NCBI RefSeq assembly: GCF_001592305.1 | Contig: NZ_BCWR01000015.1 | Location: 186,001 to 250,000 of the forward strand | Direction of reading: 5' to 3' | From: Hydrogenophaga taeniospiralis CCUG 15921 | Lineage (GTDB): Bacteria; Pseudomonadota; Gammaproteobacteria; Burkholderiales; Burkholderiaceae_C | DNA: 64,000 bases | Shown here: one piece after another, positions 1 to 7,917 of the stretch | Position numbering within the stretch: position 1 is the first letter of the stretch | Layout of the letters: each line of letters begins with the position of its first letter | Translations under genes and position numbers: made by a program | The notes under the pieces: model-generated | The model's input: the letters and a program-made list of their open reading frames with translations, nothing else | The model's database searches: none | Told to the model about the DNA's origin: nothing

Positions 1-1
1 C

Positions 2-370
2 CCCGAGCAGGTCTCCGGCTACCGCCTGCGCCGCTCGGCGCACCAGCACCACTTCTGCACCTCCGAGGTGGCGGCGCTGTGCCTGGCGCTGGCCGGTGAA
101 ACCCGGGCGGCCGATGCGCTCGCTGCCTGGCTGGACGTGTTCAGCGCCCACTACCTCAGCGTCAAACGGCACCAGCCGCTGGACCGCGAGAGCGAGGCCC
201 ATCAGCGGCTGCGGGCGCTGGGGCTTACTCCTCTGGGATCTGCGCTTCCACCAGCAGCGCCAGCAACTGCAGCGACTGCTGCCAGCCCAGATAACAGCCT
301 TCCACAGGAATCATCGCCGGAATGCCTTCCTGCACCGCCGTCAGTTCCGTGCCCACCGACACCGCCTTGA
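2..370 (+). CDS. Partial unknown protein, C-terminal part (cut by window start)
   Basis: An open frame runs in from the window edge and stops at 368-370. The first 75 or so codons look like real protein (a helical stretch with the segment SEVAALCLALAGETRAAD). From about codon 78 the reading lies antisense to the SRPBCC gene and becomes Ala/Pro-rich low-complexity sequence. I do not recognise the family. The 146-bp convergent overlap suggests that the original stop codon has been lost or that the tail is non-native. The start is outside the window, so length and function cannot be judged. Confidence 0.4.
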   Translation, partial: PEQVSGYRLRRSAHQHHFCTSEVAALCLALAGETRAADALAAWLDVFSAHYLSVKRHQPLDRESEAHQRLRALGLTPLGSALPPAAPATAATAASPDNSLPQESSPECLPAPPSVPCPPTPP

Positions 371-674
371 GCGTGATGGTGGTGGTCATCTGGCCGGGCA
401 GGTTCGGGTCGTCGAACACATCGGTGTTCACGATGCGCTCGTTGGGCACGAGCTCCAGGTACCGGCCGCCAAAGGCGTGGACCTGGCCATTGCCGAGGTT
501 GGTGAACTGCATGCGGTAGAGCCCACCCACCTTCGCATCCATCTCCAGCACCCGGCCGGTGAAGCCGTGCGGCGGCAGCCACTTGGCCATGGCGTCGGGG
601 TCGAGGAAGGCGCGGTAGACGCGCTCGGGCGGTGCGGCGAAAACGCGGTGCAGACGAACGGTGCCGGTGCTCAT
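225..674 (-). CDS. SRPBCC/AHSA1-domain protein
   Basis: A 149-residue protein that spans a whole SRPBCC (START-like, activator-of-Hsp90-ATPase homology) fold. It has the typical opening RVFAAPPERVYRAFLDPDAMAKWLPPHG, with the W-LPPHG turn and GG-Y-M core strands. Proteins of this family are small ligand-binding cytoplasmic proteins, and specific ligands are usually unknown. The ATG at 672-674 was chosen because AAAGGA lies about 9 bases upstream. An in-frame extension further upstream exists but has no family similarity. It converges with the partial gene at the window start. No operon partner is visible. Confidence 0.85.
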   Translation of the reverse strand: MSTGTVRLHRVFAAPPERVYRAFLDPDAMAKWLPPHGFTGRVLEMDAKVGGLYRMQFTNLGNGQVHAFGGRYLELVPNERIVNTDVFDDPNLPGQMTTTITLKAVSVGTELTAVQEGIPAMIPVEGCYLGWQQSLQLLALLVEAQIPEE

Positions 675-960
675 GGTGGGTGTCCTTTCAAAGATGAACG
701 GTGGGTCGGTGATGAAGCGGCGGACGCTTCTGAAGCGTCCACATGGGTACGACGAAGCAGTCGCCCCGTTTTCGACACGACCCGAGCCGGCCTTTCTACG
801 CGCTCTTCCCATGGGGGCATGTTGCAGTGCGTGAAAGTCGTGTCGTTCGGCGGGGCATGCGTTGCGTCGTGAGCCTGAGCGCTCCTATCATGGGCCGCGC
901 ATCCGGGTGGCGCCGCGTGGCGGTGCCGCTGCCGTCGTGCGCGTTCACCGGGGCAGCGAC

Positions 961-1248
961 ATGCAAGACGTTGACCAACTCCCGCCCGTCAAACAAGGTC
1001 TGTGGTTCTTCGCGGGCGTGACCACCTGCCACGTGCACATCGTGCGCCACCACACCCTCTATGGCACGGGCGACGCCGACGACCCGCCCGAGCTCGCCCG
1101 CGACCGCGAGGTGGAGTGTTACTACATCCGCTTCGACAAACCCCACACGCCCGTGCCCTGGCAAGACGGCGGCGCGGCCCTCTCGCTGCGCGAGGCCGTG
1201 TTCCTGGCCGAACGCCGGCTCGGCCCCGTGGTCTGCTGGGCGGACTGA
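961..1248 (+). CDS. Small conserved hypothetical protein
   Basis: A 95-residue soluble protein of unknown function that opens at the ATG at 961, with a weak GGGG ribosome-binding sequence about 9 bases upstream. The sequence is ordinary globular protein (CYYIRFDKPHTPVPWQDG, LREAVFLAERRLGPVVCW), with no signal peptide or membrane segment. A longer in-frame opening at 862 would add a basic, low-quality N-terminus and was not used. It stands alone: the 286 bases upstream (675-960) hold no gene and no clear signal, and the next gene is convergent. Confidence 0.6.
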   Translation: MQDVDQLPPVKQGLWFFAGVTTCHVHIVRHHTLYGTGDADDPPELARDREVECYYIRFDKPHTPVPWQDGGAALSLREAVFLAERRLGPVVCWAD

Positions 1249-1267
1249 GAGGCTGAGAGTCTTTCGC

Positions 1268-1594
1268 TCAGCCGACCACCGCTGGCACCAGCCGTACCGC
1301 ATAACTCACCGAGCCCTGCGCCCAGGCGAGCAGACGGTCGATGTTCGGGTGTTTGCCCGGATGGGTGCGCGCGTCGGCCGTGTGCTCCGCGTACCAGTCC
1401 AGCCCCAGCGCCGCGGCCTCGGGCGTGATGCGGCCGCCGTGCTGCTCGGCCAGCGCCGCGTACACCGCCAGCGAACCGGTCTGGCCCGGTCGGTTCTCGA
1501 TGGTGGCCAGTACCGCGCCGTGCGCGTCCAACAGTTGCAGCGCGGCGAGGTGGTGGGTGGTGGGCAAGGTCTTGAGTCGGTCGGAGAAGTTCAT
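1268..1594 (-). CDS. DUF2322-like small protein
   Basis: A 108-residue soluble protein (MNFSDRLKTLPTTHHLAALQ...). The central block SLAVYAALAEQHGG and the segment AEHTADARTHPGKHPNIDRL match my recollection of the DUF2322 family, whose members are about 105 residues and have no known function. The internal ATG at 1592-1594 was preferred over an upstream in-frame start, because family members begin with this F-x-x-x-L pattern. The gene is single, and converges with the 961-1248 gene. Confidence 0.7.
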   Translation of the reverse strand: MNFSDRLKTLPTTHHLAALQLLDAHGAVLATIENRPGQTGSLAVYAALAEQHGGRITPEAAALGLDWYAEHTADARTHPGKHPNIDRLLAWAQGSVSYAVRLVPAVVG

Positions 1595-1753
1595 GCGTGG
1601 ATTCTGACGCTTCCCGATCCCTGAAAAGCATGCGAATACCGTGGGGCCGTTCATGGGCGTTCACCGCACCCGGCCGGGCGGGCCAGCGTTGGCCCACGAA
1701 AAACCGCGGTGTAGGATGGGCAGCCTCCCAACCCTCACCCAGGTGACGAGGCC

Positions 1754-2614
1754 ATGACCCGACAGACTTCCCGGCTCCCCATACTCATCGCTGCCCTGGC
1801 CGCGCTCGCCGTGGCGGGCTACTTCGGCTGGCAGTATTTCAAGCCCGCGCAGGCGCCGGCCGCCCCAGCCGCTGCGCCCACGGCCACCGCCCCGCAAGCG
1901 CCGCCCGAGCCGGCGGCTTCCGAGCCCACACCCCCCGCCATTCAACACCCCGTGGAGGCACCGGTGGCCGACACCGCCGGTGAGCCCACGCCGCTGCCCG
2001 CGCTGGCCGAGTCCGACGAACACGTCAGCGCCGTGCTCTCGGATCTGCTCGGCCGCAAGAACGTGCTCAGCTTCCTGCAGCTCGACGGCTTCGTGCGCCG
2101 CGCGGTGGCCACGGTGGACAACCTGGCGCGCTCGCAGGCGCCGGTGATGGTGTGGCCCGTGAACCCCACGCCCCAGCGCTTCACCACGCAACGCGGGGAA
2201 AACGGCGTTGAAACCATCCACCCCGACAACAGCCAGCGCTATGTGCCGCTGGTGCTGATGATCGAATCGGTGGACACCGGCAAAGCCGTGAACCTGTACC
2301 GCCGCCTCTACCCGCTGTTTCAGCAGGCCTACGAAGAGCTGGGCTTTCCAGGCCGCTACTTCAACGACCGGCTGGTCCAGGTGCTCGACCACCTGATCGA
2401 CACGCCGGTGCCCGCCGGGCCGCTGACCGTCACCCTGGTCGAAGTCAAAGGCTCGGTGCCGTCCACGCGCCCCTGGGTGCGCTACGAACTGGCCGACCCG
2501 GCCCTGGAGTCCTTGTCGGCCGGGCAGAAGATGCTGCTGCGCACCGGCCCGGACAACCAGCGGCGCCTGCAGGCCAAGCTCAAAGACATCCGCCAGCGCT
2601 TGGCCAGGCCCTGA
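1754..2614 (+). CDS. DUF3014 membrane-anchored protein
   Basis: A 286-residue protein. Residues about 8-27 form one membrane anchor (LPILIAALAALAVAGYFGWQ), followed by an Ala/Pro-rich linker to about residue 65 and then a globular periplasmic domain. That domain carries the DUF3014 hallmarks: a short loop before the FLQLDGFVRRAVATVDNLAR helix, a YVPLVLMIESVD strand and the LYPLFQQAYEELGFP segment. DUF3014 proteins are widespread in proteobacteria and uncharacterised. The gene has its own upstream region, and ends 10 bases before the stop of the convergent EcsC-like gene. Confidence 0.85.
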   Translation: MTRQTSRLPILIAALAALAVAGYFGWQYFKPAQAPAAPAAAPTATAPQAPPEPAASEPTPPAIQHPVEAPVADTAGEPTPLPALAESDEHVSAVLSDLLGRKNVLSFLQLDGFVRRAVATVDNLARSQAPVMVWPVNPTPQRFTTQRGENGVETIHPDNSQRYVPLVLMIESVDTGKAVNLYRRLYPLFQQAYEELGFPGRYFNDRLVQVLDHLIDTPVPAGPLTVTLVEVKGSVPSTRPWVRYELADPALESLSAGQKMLLRTGPDNQRRLQAKLKDIRQRLARP

Positions 2615-2624
2615 GCTTGGCGCC

Positions 2625-3260
2625 TTACGGGCTGGTCTCCAGCACCTCGGCCTCGACCTCGATCACGCCCTCGAACAGGTCGATCGCCGTGGCCGCGACC
2701 TGCGCCGTGTCGACATACGCGTAAGCGCCCACGCCCACCGCGCCCACGATCGGCAGCCAGCGCGCCGCGCCCCTGCCCGCGACCCGTTGCGCCAGCTTCG
2801 TGCCAATGCGCCGGGTGAGGGTGCGGATCAGCAGCGGCGAAGCGCGCCGCACCAGCGTGCGCTGGCCCACGCGCACCACCAGGTCGCGCACCCCTTGCGC
2901 GGCCGTGTGCTGAAACAGGCAATACACCACCTGCTCGGGCGTCAGCGTGGACTGCTTGCCGTACAGGGCGGCCATGTCGGCCACCAGCTGCTTCTGGATC
3001 TTCCACACGCCCACCATCTCGGGGAGGATGGTCAGCCAGCCCACGAAACCCGGCGGCAGCGCCAGCGCGCCAGCCGTCAGCGCCGCTTTGGCCGCCGCAG
3101 CGTTGGCCTTCTTGCGCGCATCGTCGGCTGGCGTCTTGCTCTTGCGCTCTTTCGAGGCCGGCACCCGGCCCACCACGGACAGGATCGCCTGCCCGACGAG
3201 GTGCGAGGCTGCGGCTGCGGGTGGATCGGGCTCGACGGTCTTGGGCTTGCGGGGTGGCAT
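2625..3260 (-). CDS. EcsC-family-like protein
   Basis: A 211-residue protein. The start was set at the ATG at 3258-3260 because AGAAGGAG lies 6 bases upstream. After a Lys/Ala-rich N-terminus (to about residue 60) come amphipathic, Gly/Pro-containing hydrophobic segments (ALPPGFVGWLTILPEMVGVW) and a C-terminal WLPIVGAVGVGAYAYVDT stretch, the pattern seen in the EcsC family. EcsC proteins are peripheral or membrane-associated and of uncertain role; the namesake lies in an ABC-transporter locus of Bacillus. No transporter is adjacent here. Family assignment is by pattern only. Confidence 0.6.
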   Translation of the reverse strand: MPPRKPKTVEPDPPAAAASHLVGQAILSVVGRVPASKERKSKTPADDARKKANAAAAKAALTAGALALPPGFVGWLTILPEMVGVWKIQKQLVADMAALYGKQSTLTPEQVVYCLFQHTAAQGVRDLVVRVGQRTLVRRASPLLIRTLTRRIGTKLAQRVAGRGAARWLPIVGAVGVGAYAYVDTAQVAATAIDLFEGVIEVEAEVLETSP

Positions 3261-3336
3261 GGGGGCTCCTTCTGGTATCGGGTCAGCGTCGGGTGCAAGG
3301 GCCTGCAATCACGGTTGTGGCCAGCCAGCCGCCCGC

Positions 3337-4140
3337 TCAACCGCAGACAAACACGCTGATGTACAGCGGCGTGTTGGTGCGCACCTGGCGCAGTGGAATG
3401 GGCTTGGCCGGTTCGGCCGACAGCGCCTGCTGCAGCTGTTTGGCCACGGCCGCTTCGCTCGCGTCTTCAAAGCGGATCTCGGTCTGGATCACGCCATAGC
3501 CCGGGCTTGCGTTGATCGACGGCGCGAGTTCGCGCACCTTCACCGCCTTCACCTGGCCTTCCATCTGGCGGGCGAACCCCTCGGCCCTGGCCTTGAAGGG
3601 GCTCGCCGCGGTGCCACTGCAATAGAACATGTCCAGCCGGTAGGCCGACAGGTTGTCGAGGTTGCCCTCGGCCTCCTTGCTCCACAACACCGCTTTCTCG
3701 CGCAGTTCCTCGTGGTACAGGCGGAACGCCTCTTCCTGGCTCAGCGCCTGGTTCATCGCGTCGCGCTGCTGCTCGGGCGCGCGCATGGCCAGCGAGCGCA
3801 GCAGGCCGATGCGCAGTTCCACCTCGGCAGGCTCCATGGTGGACAGCAGGCTCTCCACCAGGGTTCGGGTGGCGGCGATGTGCTCGGCGTTCCCGTCGCG
3901 CAGCGAGAGCGTCACCTTGTCGAACAGCTGAAAGCGCAGTTGCTCGCGCGAAGCGCGCTCTTCGCGCTCGTCCCGACTGGCCGCCACCTCGGCCTGGATG
4001 GATTCGAGCGACTGGCGCTGCTGCTGCGAGCTGTAGTTCAGCCAGAGCCCCATGGCCGCGAGCACCATCGTCAACACCAGATTGAGTTTCGGGAGCCACT
4101 GCTTGTCGGTAAAGCCTGGCTGGACCTCCTTCTCGCTCAT
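3337..4140 (-). CDS. Membrane-anchored coiled-coil hypothetical protein
   Basis: A 267-residue protein starting at the ATG at 4138-4140 behind a good GGAGGT site. One membrane segment near residues 16-33 (LNLVLTMVLAAMGLWLN) is followed by a charged, probably coiled-coil region (SLESIQAEVAASRDEREERASREQL) and a helical domain. The C-terminal region of about 80 residues resembles a small alpha/beta fold. No family was recognised. A role as a periplasmic structural or sensing protein would be guesswork. Confidence 0.65.
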   Translation of the reverse strand: MSEKEVQPGFTDKQWLPKLNLVLTMVLAAMGLWLNYSSQQQRQSLESIQAEVAASRDEREERASREQLRFQLFDKVTLSLRDGNAEHIAATRTLVESLLSTMEPAEVELRIGLLRSLAMRAPEQQRDAMNQALSQEEAFRLYHEELREKAVLWSKEAEGNLDNLSAYRLDMFYCSGTAASPFKARAEGFARQMEGQVKAVKVRELAPSINASPGYGVIQTEIRFEDASEAAVAKQLQQALSAEPAKPIPLRQVRTNTPLYISVFVCG

Positions 4141-4250
4141 GGGACCTCCTGCGATGGGGTGAAGGCGCCACCATACCGTCAAACGGGCGGTTGTGCATGC
4201 CAGGCCCTGCCAGCGCGGCCCGGCGCTTGCGGTTGCCCAGCCGCTGCGGT

Positions 4251-4586
4251 TCAGCGCGCTGGCGACATGGGTCGGTTCTGGACGTGGCGGCTCTGGTTGG
4301 CCTCAAACTCTTCGCGGCTGAGGGCACCGTCGCCGTTGGTGTCGATCTCCTTGAAATCCACCGCCTGGCTCAGACCGCGCATGGCGCGGCCTTCGGTGGC
4401 GCGCTCGGCGATGCGTTTGCTGCGGGCGTCGGTGAACTCCTGCTCGGTGATGCGGCCATCGCCGTTGCCATCGAAGTCGGCGAAGACCGGCATGCTGCCC
4501 GGCCCCATGGGGCGCGCCGATGGCTGGGCCGCTGCGGGCAGGGCAATGAACAAGGCGGCCAGGCTGGCCATGCAAGACAGTTTCAT
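4251..4586 (-). CDS. Secreted EF-hand calcium-binding protein
   Basis: A 111-residue protein with a signal peptide (MKLSCMASLAALFIALPAAA, cleavage near residue 20) and two EF-hand loops. The first, DFDGNGDGRITEQEF, and the second, EIDTNGDGALSREEF, both carry Asp/Asn at loop positions 1, 3 and 5 and Glu at 12. It is therefore a likely periplasmic Ca2+-binding protein. CAGGAG precedes the ATG. Proteins of this type (EF-hand domain, about 100-150 residues) are common in Comamonadaceae and have no fixed function. Confidence 0.85.
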   Translation of the reverse strand: MKLSCMASLAALFIALPAAAQPSARPMGPGSMPVFADFDGNGDGRITEQEFTDARSKRIAERATEGRAMRGLSQAVDFKEIDTNGDGALSREEFEANQSRHVQNRPMSPAR

Positions 4587-4672
4587 GGTGTGCTCCTGAA
4601 GGAATGGGAACCCACAGAATGGCAGCGAGGCGACCCGCGCACCTTGTGAAACGTCAAGCGAGCGAACGGCGC

Positions 4673-4999
4673 TCAGGCCTGCCACACCCCAAACCCGGCC
4701 GAGCGCAGGTCGATGCCGACTTCCACCTCCCGCGCTTGCGCATCCTCGTAGCGCATCGGGTTGAAGCCCTCGTACAGGTCGGGCAGCAGGCGCAGGCCGT
4801 ATTTCTGCACATAGGCATTCGCCTGGATGCCGGCCTTGTGTTTGTCGAAGCGCACGTCCGGGTCCAGGCCCGTCATGCCCACGTACACGCAGGGTTTGCC
4901 GTCCACATAACCGGGGTTGCACTTGCGGAATTTGGGTTCCAGAAGCACATCCGGGTGCAGTTCGATCACGTAGACGTGGTGGTGCGGGCGGCGGGCCAT
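4673..4999 (-). CDS. GIY-YIG-like small protein
   Basis: A 108-residue protein. Its order of elements, HVYVIEL ... CVYVGMTG ... RFDKHKAG, resembles the start of a GIY-YIG nuclease domain (two short strands VYVI and VYVG-T, then a basic helix). The usual catalytic Glu near the end of the domain is not obvious. Such mini-proteins with an extended first loop are frequent in proteobacteria, and it is not known whether they cut DNA. It lies just downstream of the toxin-antitoxin remnant on the same strand (19 bases), which may be coincidental. Confidence 0.65.
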   Translation of the reverse strand: MARRPHHHVYVIELHPDVLLEPKFRKCNPGYVDGKPCVYVGMTGLDPDVRFDKHKAGIQANAYVQKYGLRLLPDLYEGFNPMRYEDAQAREVEVGIDLRSAGFGVWQA

Positions 5000-5018
5000 G
5001 GTGAATCGATAGCACGCA

Positions 5019-5381
5019 TCAAGCTTGCGACAACTGCCTCAAAAAACGGCTGGCTCTCTCGACCGCCTCGTCGTACCCCGGTCGATAGCCCAGCAGCTTC
5101 ACGTAGCCCGGCCCCTCCACGTAGTCTTGCGAAACCCGCTCGGCCGCATCGCTCAGCCTCGGCGACACAAAGCCCAGGTACTGTGGATCGGGCACAAAGA
5201 TGTCGATGTCCTTGCTCAAGCGGTGCCCATGTCTCAACATCAGCACCGTGCCGCCGCCGAACGTCCAGAACGGATCGCTGATACCGTGCCGGGCGATTTC
5301 GTCCACCAGCGTGAAGGCATGGGTCAGCAAGGTTTGCCAGACGCCTTCGGGCAGGTCGCGCGGCTGGGTGGAGCGGTTCAT
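5019..5381 (-). CDS. AbiEii/AbiGii-like nucleotidyltransferase toxin, internally shortened
   Basis: A 120-residue protein with the start of an AbiEii-type nucleotidyltransferase: FGGGTVLMLRHGHRLSKDIDIF, with GGGT at 42-45 and catalytic-type Asp58 and Asp60. Full-length relatives are roughly 200-300 residues and carry a third catalytic acidic residue on a later strand. Here the fold breaks off after GYVKL at about residue 96 and runs straight into a C-terminal helix (YDEAVERASRFLRQL). This looks like an in-frame internal deletion of more than 80 residues, so it is probably inactive. It follows the XRE gene by 10 bases. Confidence 0.65.
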   Translation of the reverse strand: MNRSTQPRDLPEGVWQTLLTHAFTLVDEIARHGISDPFWTFGGGTVLMLRHGHRLSKDIDIFVPDPQYLGFVSPRLSDAAERVSQDYVEGPGYVKLLGYRPGYDEAVERASRFLRQLSQA

Positions 5382-5391
5382 GCTGGAAGCA

Positions 5392-5874
5392 TCAGGCCCA
5401 GGCTGCGCGCGGCGACTGCAGCTTGTGCGCCCAGGCCGTCAGGTGTTTCCACAGCATCTTGGGCGGCGTGTGGGTGCGCTGCGCCACCTCCTCCACGCCG
5501 GCCACGATCAGCGGCAGCGGCGCTTCGTCCAGTAACGTGGCCACCTGCGGTACCAGCGCGGTGGGCAGCGCGCCGTCCACCAACGCGCGTGCCAGCGCTG
5601 CTGGCATCAGCGCAGTCTTGTAGCTCACACTCGCCGTCTGGCTCAGCAAGGCCAAGGCCAGCGTGCGGGGTTCCCGGGTCTGCGCAGCGAGGTCCATGCC
5701 CAGCAGATTGAGCAGCGCCATCAACTTGGCCGCGCCCAGGTCCACCAGGCTGCCGTTTTCCAGTTGGTTGATGGTGGCGCGCGACAGGCCACCCAGCCGT
5801 GCCAGCCTGGCCTGCGAAAGGCCCAGCGCTTCGCGGCGGGCTTGAACGAGGTGGCCGATGTCTGCGAGATTCAT
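5392..5874 (-). CDS. XRE-family HTH antitoxin/regulator
   Basis: A 160-residue protein. Residues about 8-60 form a Cro/C1-type helix-turn-helix (ARREALGLSQARLARLGGLSRATINQLENG), and the rest is a helical domain. It is cotranscribed with the AbiEii-like nucleotidyltransferase gene that follows after 10 bases. XRE plus AbiEii-like nucleotidyltransferase is a recurrent toxin-antitoxin arrangement. A 26-bp perfect palindrome 26 bases upstream of its start is the likely autoregulatory operator. The gene is intact although its partner looks shortened, so it may persist only as a regulator. Confidence 0.85.
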   Translation of the reverse strand: MNLADIGHLVQARREALGLSQARLARLGGLSRATINQLENGSLVDLGAAKLMALLNLLGMDLAAQTREPRTLALALLSQTASVSYKTALMPAALARALVDGALPTALVPQVATLLDEAPLPLIVAGVEEVAQRTHTPPKMLWKHLTAWAHKLQSPRAAWA

Positions 5875-5899
5875 GCCGGGAGTGGAGCATCAAGTTTGA

Positions 5900-5925
5900 A
5901 AAATGTCAAATATATTTGACATTTT
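5900..5925. promoter_or_regulatory. Perfect 26-bp palindromic operator upstream of the XRE gene
   Basis: The two 13-base half-sites AAAATGTCAAATA and TATTTGACATTTT are exact reverse complements. The block is AT-rich in a GC-rich setting. It contains TTGACA in both directions and a central TATA, so it could overlap promoters on either strand. It lies immediately upstream of the XRE gene (minus strand) and about 130 bases ahead of the phosphotransferase gene (plus strand). Autoregulation by the XRE protein is inferred from position. Confidence 0.75.
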
Positions 5926-6058
5926 GAAAGTCGGGCAACAGGGACAGGCTGTCTTCACGTCGACGCAGTGGCCGCCGCCTTTCAGGGCTTCAATTCCAGC
6001 GGCGGGCATCGGGGTTCCTTCTCTACAATCGCGCTCCTTTTCCCAAGGGGGCATGGCC

Positions 6059-7078
6059 ATGGATCTGGAGATAGCGCAATCGACACCGACCGCCGCGGCG
6101 ATTGCAAAGGTGGTCCAGGCAAACTACCCGCTGGGCGAGGTCGTTTCGGGTGAATTCCTGCGGCGCAGCTTCAATCAGGTGTACCGGCTCACGCTGGCCG
6201 ATGGACGCCGCGTGGTGGCCAGACTGTGCGCCGAACGCCCGCGCGGCGAGCCCCAATTGCAGTTCGAGGCCGAGGTGCTGCGGCACCTGAGCGCGCGCGG
6301 CTGCCCCGTGGCCACCAGCCTGCCCACCACCACGGAGGAGGTGGCTCTGCGAATACGGCTGCCCGAGGGCGAACGCGCGCTCATGCTGTTCGAGCACCTG
6401 GAAGGGGAAGCCACCACCGACCTGCCCGCCAACATCCAGGCCTTCGGCCGTGGCCTGGCCCACCTGCATGCGGCGGGCGAGGGCCTGCAGAGCAGCGCCC
6501 GCCGCTACACGCTTGATCTCGACCACTTGCTGCTGCGCCCCCTGCAGCACCTGTTGCGCGCACCCACCATGACCGACGAACTTCGCCCGCAATTCGAAGC
6601 CCTGGGCCTGCGCCTGCACGACCGCATCGGCTCGCTCGGCGAATTGACCCAGGTGCTCTGCCACGGCGACGCGCACAGCGACAACAACTTCATCGCCGTG
6701 CGCGAAAACGGCGAACGCCAGGCCGTGTTTTTCGATTTCGACGACACCGGACCCGGCTACCTGGCCTACGAACTCGCGGTGTATCCGTGGTCGCTGCATC
6801 CGCGCAACGTGGACGGCGTCTGGAGCGACAAAGCCGTCGCCCGCTGGGGCCATTTCATCTCGGCCTACCGCGAAGTGCGCCCTCTCGGCGAAGCCGATCT
6901 GGCCGCCTTGGCGCCCTTCGTGGCGGTGCGCCAGTTCTGGCTGCTGGGTGAATACGCCGGGCGTGTGCCCGTGTGGGGCTCGCAGGCCATGCCCAAGGAC
7001 TACCTGCAGCGGCAAGTGAAGCTGTTGCAGCAGTGGGAGAGCCTGGAAATGCCGGCGTTTGGCGCCGGCTTGATTTGA
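6059..7078 (+). CDS. APH-family phosphotransferase
   Basis: A 339-residue kinase-like protein of the aminoglycoside phosphotransferase (APH/choline kinase) superfamily. The nucleotide-binding N-lobe begins near residue 30 (SFNQVYRLTLADGRRVVARL). The catalytic loop is CHGDAHSDNN (His202, Asp204, Asn210) and the metal-binding DFDD is at 226-229. The layout is similar to Srk/YihE-type stress-response kinases and homoserine-kinase-like proteins, but the substrate is unknown. The start was taken at the ATG at 6059, 8 bases after AAGGGG; the ATG at 6053 is in frame and adds two residues. Upstream lies the XRE palindrome. Confidence 0.8.
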   Translation: MDLEIAQSTPTAAAIAKVVQANYPLGEVVSGEFLRRSFNQVYRLTLADGRRVVARLCAERPRGEPQLQFEAEVLRHLSARGCPVATSLPTTTEEVALRIRLPEGERALMLFEHLEGEATTDLPANIQAFGRGLAHLHAAGEGLQSSARRYTLDLDHLLLRPLQHLLRAPTMTDELRPQFEALGLRLHDRIGSLGELTQVLCHGDAHSDNNFIAVRENGERQAVFFDFDDTGPGYLAYELAVYPWSLHPRNVDGVWSDKAVARWGHFISAYREVRPLGEADLAALAPFVAVRQFWLLGEYAGRVPVWGSQAMPKDYLQRQVKLLQQWESLEMPAFGAGLI

Positions 7079-7105
7079 CCAATTGGAATCTGACCTCAAA
7101 AAAAC

Positions 7106-7157
7106 TCTGTTTCTCGTTCTGTTCAAAACCATGGTTTTGTCAAGTTTGAGAAACAGA
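7106..7157. repeat. Nested inverted repeats (hairpin) between genes
   Basis: Outer arms TCTGTTTCTC (7106-7115) and GAGAAACAGA (7148-7157) are exact complements. Between them sits a second perfect palindrome, CAAAACCATGGTTTTG (7124-7139). The region is AT-rich and lies between the stop of the phosphotransferase gene and the next gene, in a 243-base gap. It could act as a transcription terminator or mRNA hairpin (no long T-run follows), or as a protein-binding site. Function is not established. Confidence 0.55.
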
Positions 7158-7321
7158 AATTTCCGACGCGAGAAACCATGACCCGGTGAACCCTTCATCG
7201 ATCCGATTTGAAAAATCGGCGCTGATGGCCTAGGGTAGAAAAGCTTGGCGACACCTCTCCCTCCCGCTCCGAGCTTAGGAGCAGTCGTCAGGCTCTCTTT
7301 TTTCTTCTGAAGGAGAACGAC

Positions 7322-7750
7322 ATGGGACTATTGGACAAGTTCTTTGGCAGCAAGGTGGCGTATCCGCCGCTGCCGGCGGGTAACGAGGCGCTGCTCAAAC
7401 TCGATGCAGTCAAAGCGCCGCTGGAGGAGCTGGCGCACAAGGTGCATGACCACCTGGAAGTGGTTCCGGCGGAGCATGAAGCCTTTGTCTTCCTCGGCAA
7501 GCCCCCCATGAACTTTGGCATGGCCTGGATTCATGACGGCAAGGTCACCAGCCTCAACGACCTCGCCAAAGAACACCATCTATCGCAAGTCGAAATCGGG
7601 GAGCTGATGGGCCGGCTCGGCGAGGCCTATCAACATGCCAGCGAAACGCCGCGCTACTCGGCCGAATTCGGCGGCAAGCAGATGGTGGTCATTCCGTCGA
7701 TGGGTCTGGAGCGGGAAATGCACCAGATCATGGCGAACACGCTGCACTGA
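7322..7750 (+). CDS. Conserved hypothetical protein
   Basis: A 142-residue soluble protein starting behind an excellent GAAGGAG site. No domain was recognised. It shows an N-terminal MGLLDKFFGSK segment (typical of small cytoplasmic proteins), a compact middle (FVFLGKPPMNFGMAWIHDGK) and an extended C-terminal helix (LEREMHQIMANTL). It appears monocistronic: the upstream gap carries the nested inverted repeats and the downstream gap a GC-rich hairpin. Confidence 0.6.
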   Translation: MGLLDKFFGSKVAYPPLPAGNEALLKLDAVKAPLEELAHKVHDHLEVVPAEHEAFVFLGKPPMNFGMAWIHDGKVTSLNDLAKEHHLSQVEIGELMGRLGEAYQHASETPRYSAEFGGKQMVVIPSMGLEREMHQIMANTLH

Positions 7751-7754
7751 GTGT

Positions 7755-7786
7755 TGCGGCGTCGGGTGCGTCGCACCCATGCCGCA
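7755..7786 (+). terminator. GC-rich hairpin, possible terminator
   Basis: Inner arms GGGTGCG (7764-7770) and CGCACCC (7772-7778) pair perfectly around a single T. Outer arms TGCGGC (7755-7760) and GCCGCA (7781-7786) also pair. It begins 4 bases after the upstream stop codon. No U-tract follows, so intrinsic termination is uncertain and it could instead stabilise the 3' end. Confidence 0.4.
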
Positions 7787-7917
7787 GGCTGGCTTGCCTG
7801 TGGAAGCGGGCGGGCAGCTAAAACCCGAACTGCACAGCATTTGCGGGGCACTTGTGCGCTTAGGCCAACGGCTTCGGCACATATCCTGTGGGAACCCAAA
7901 ATCGGAGGATTCCCCAC

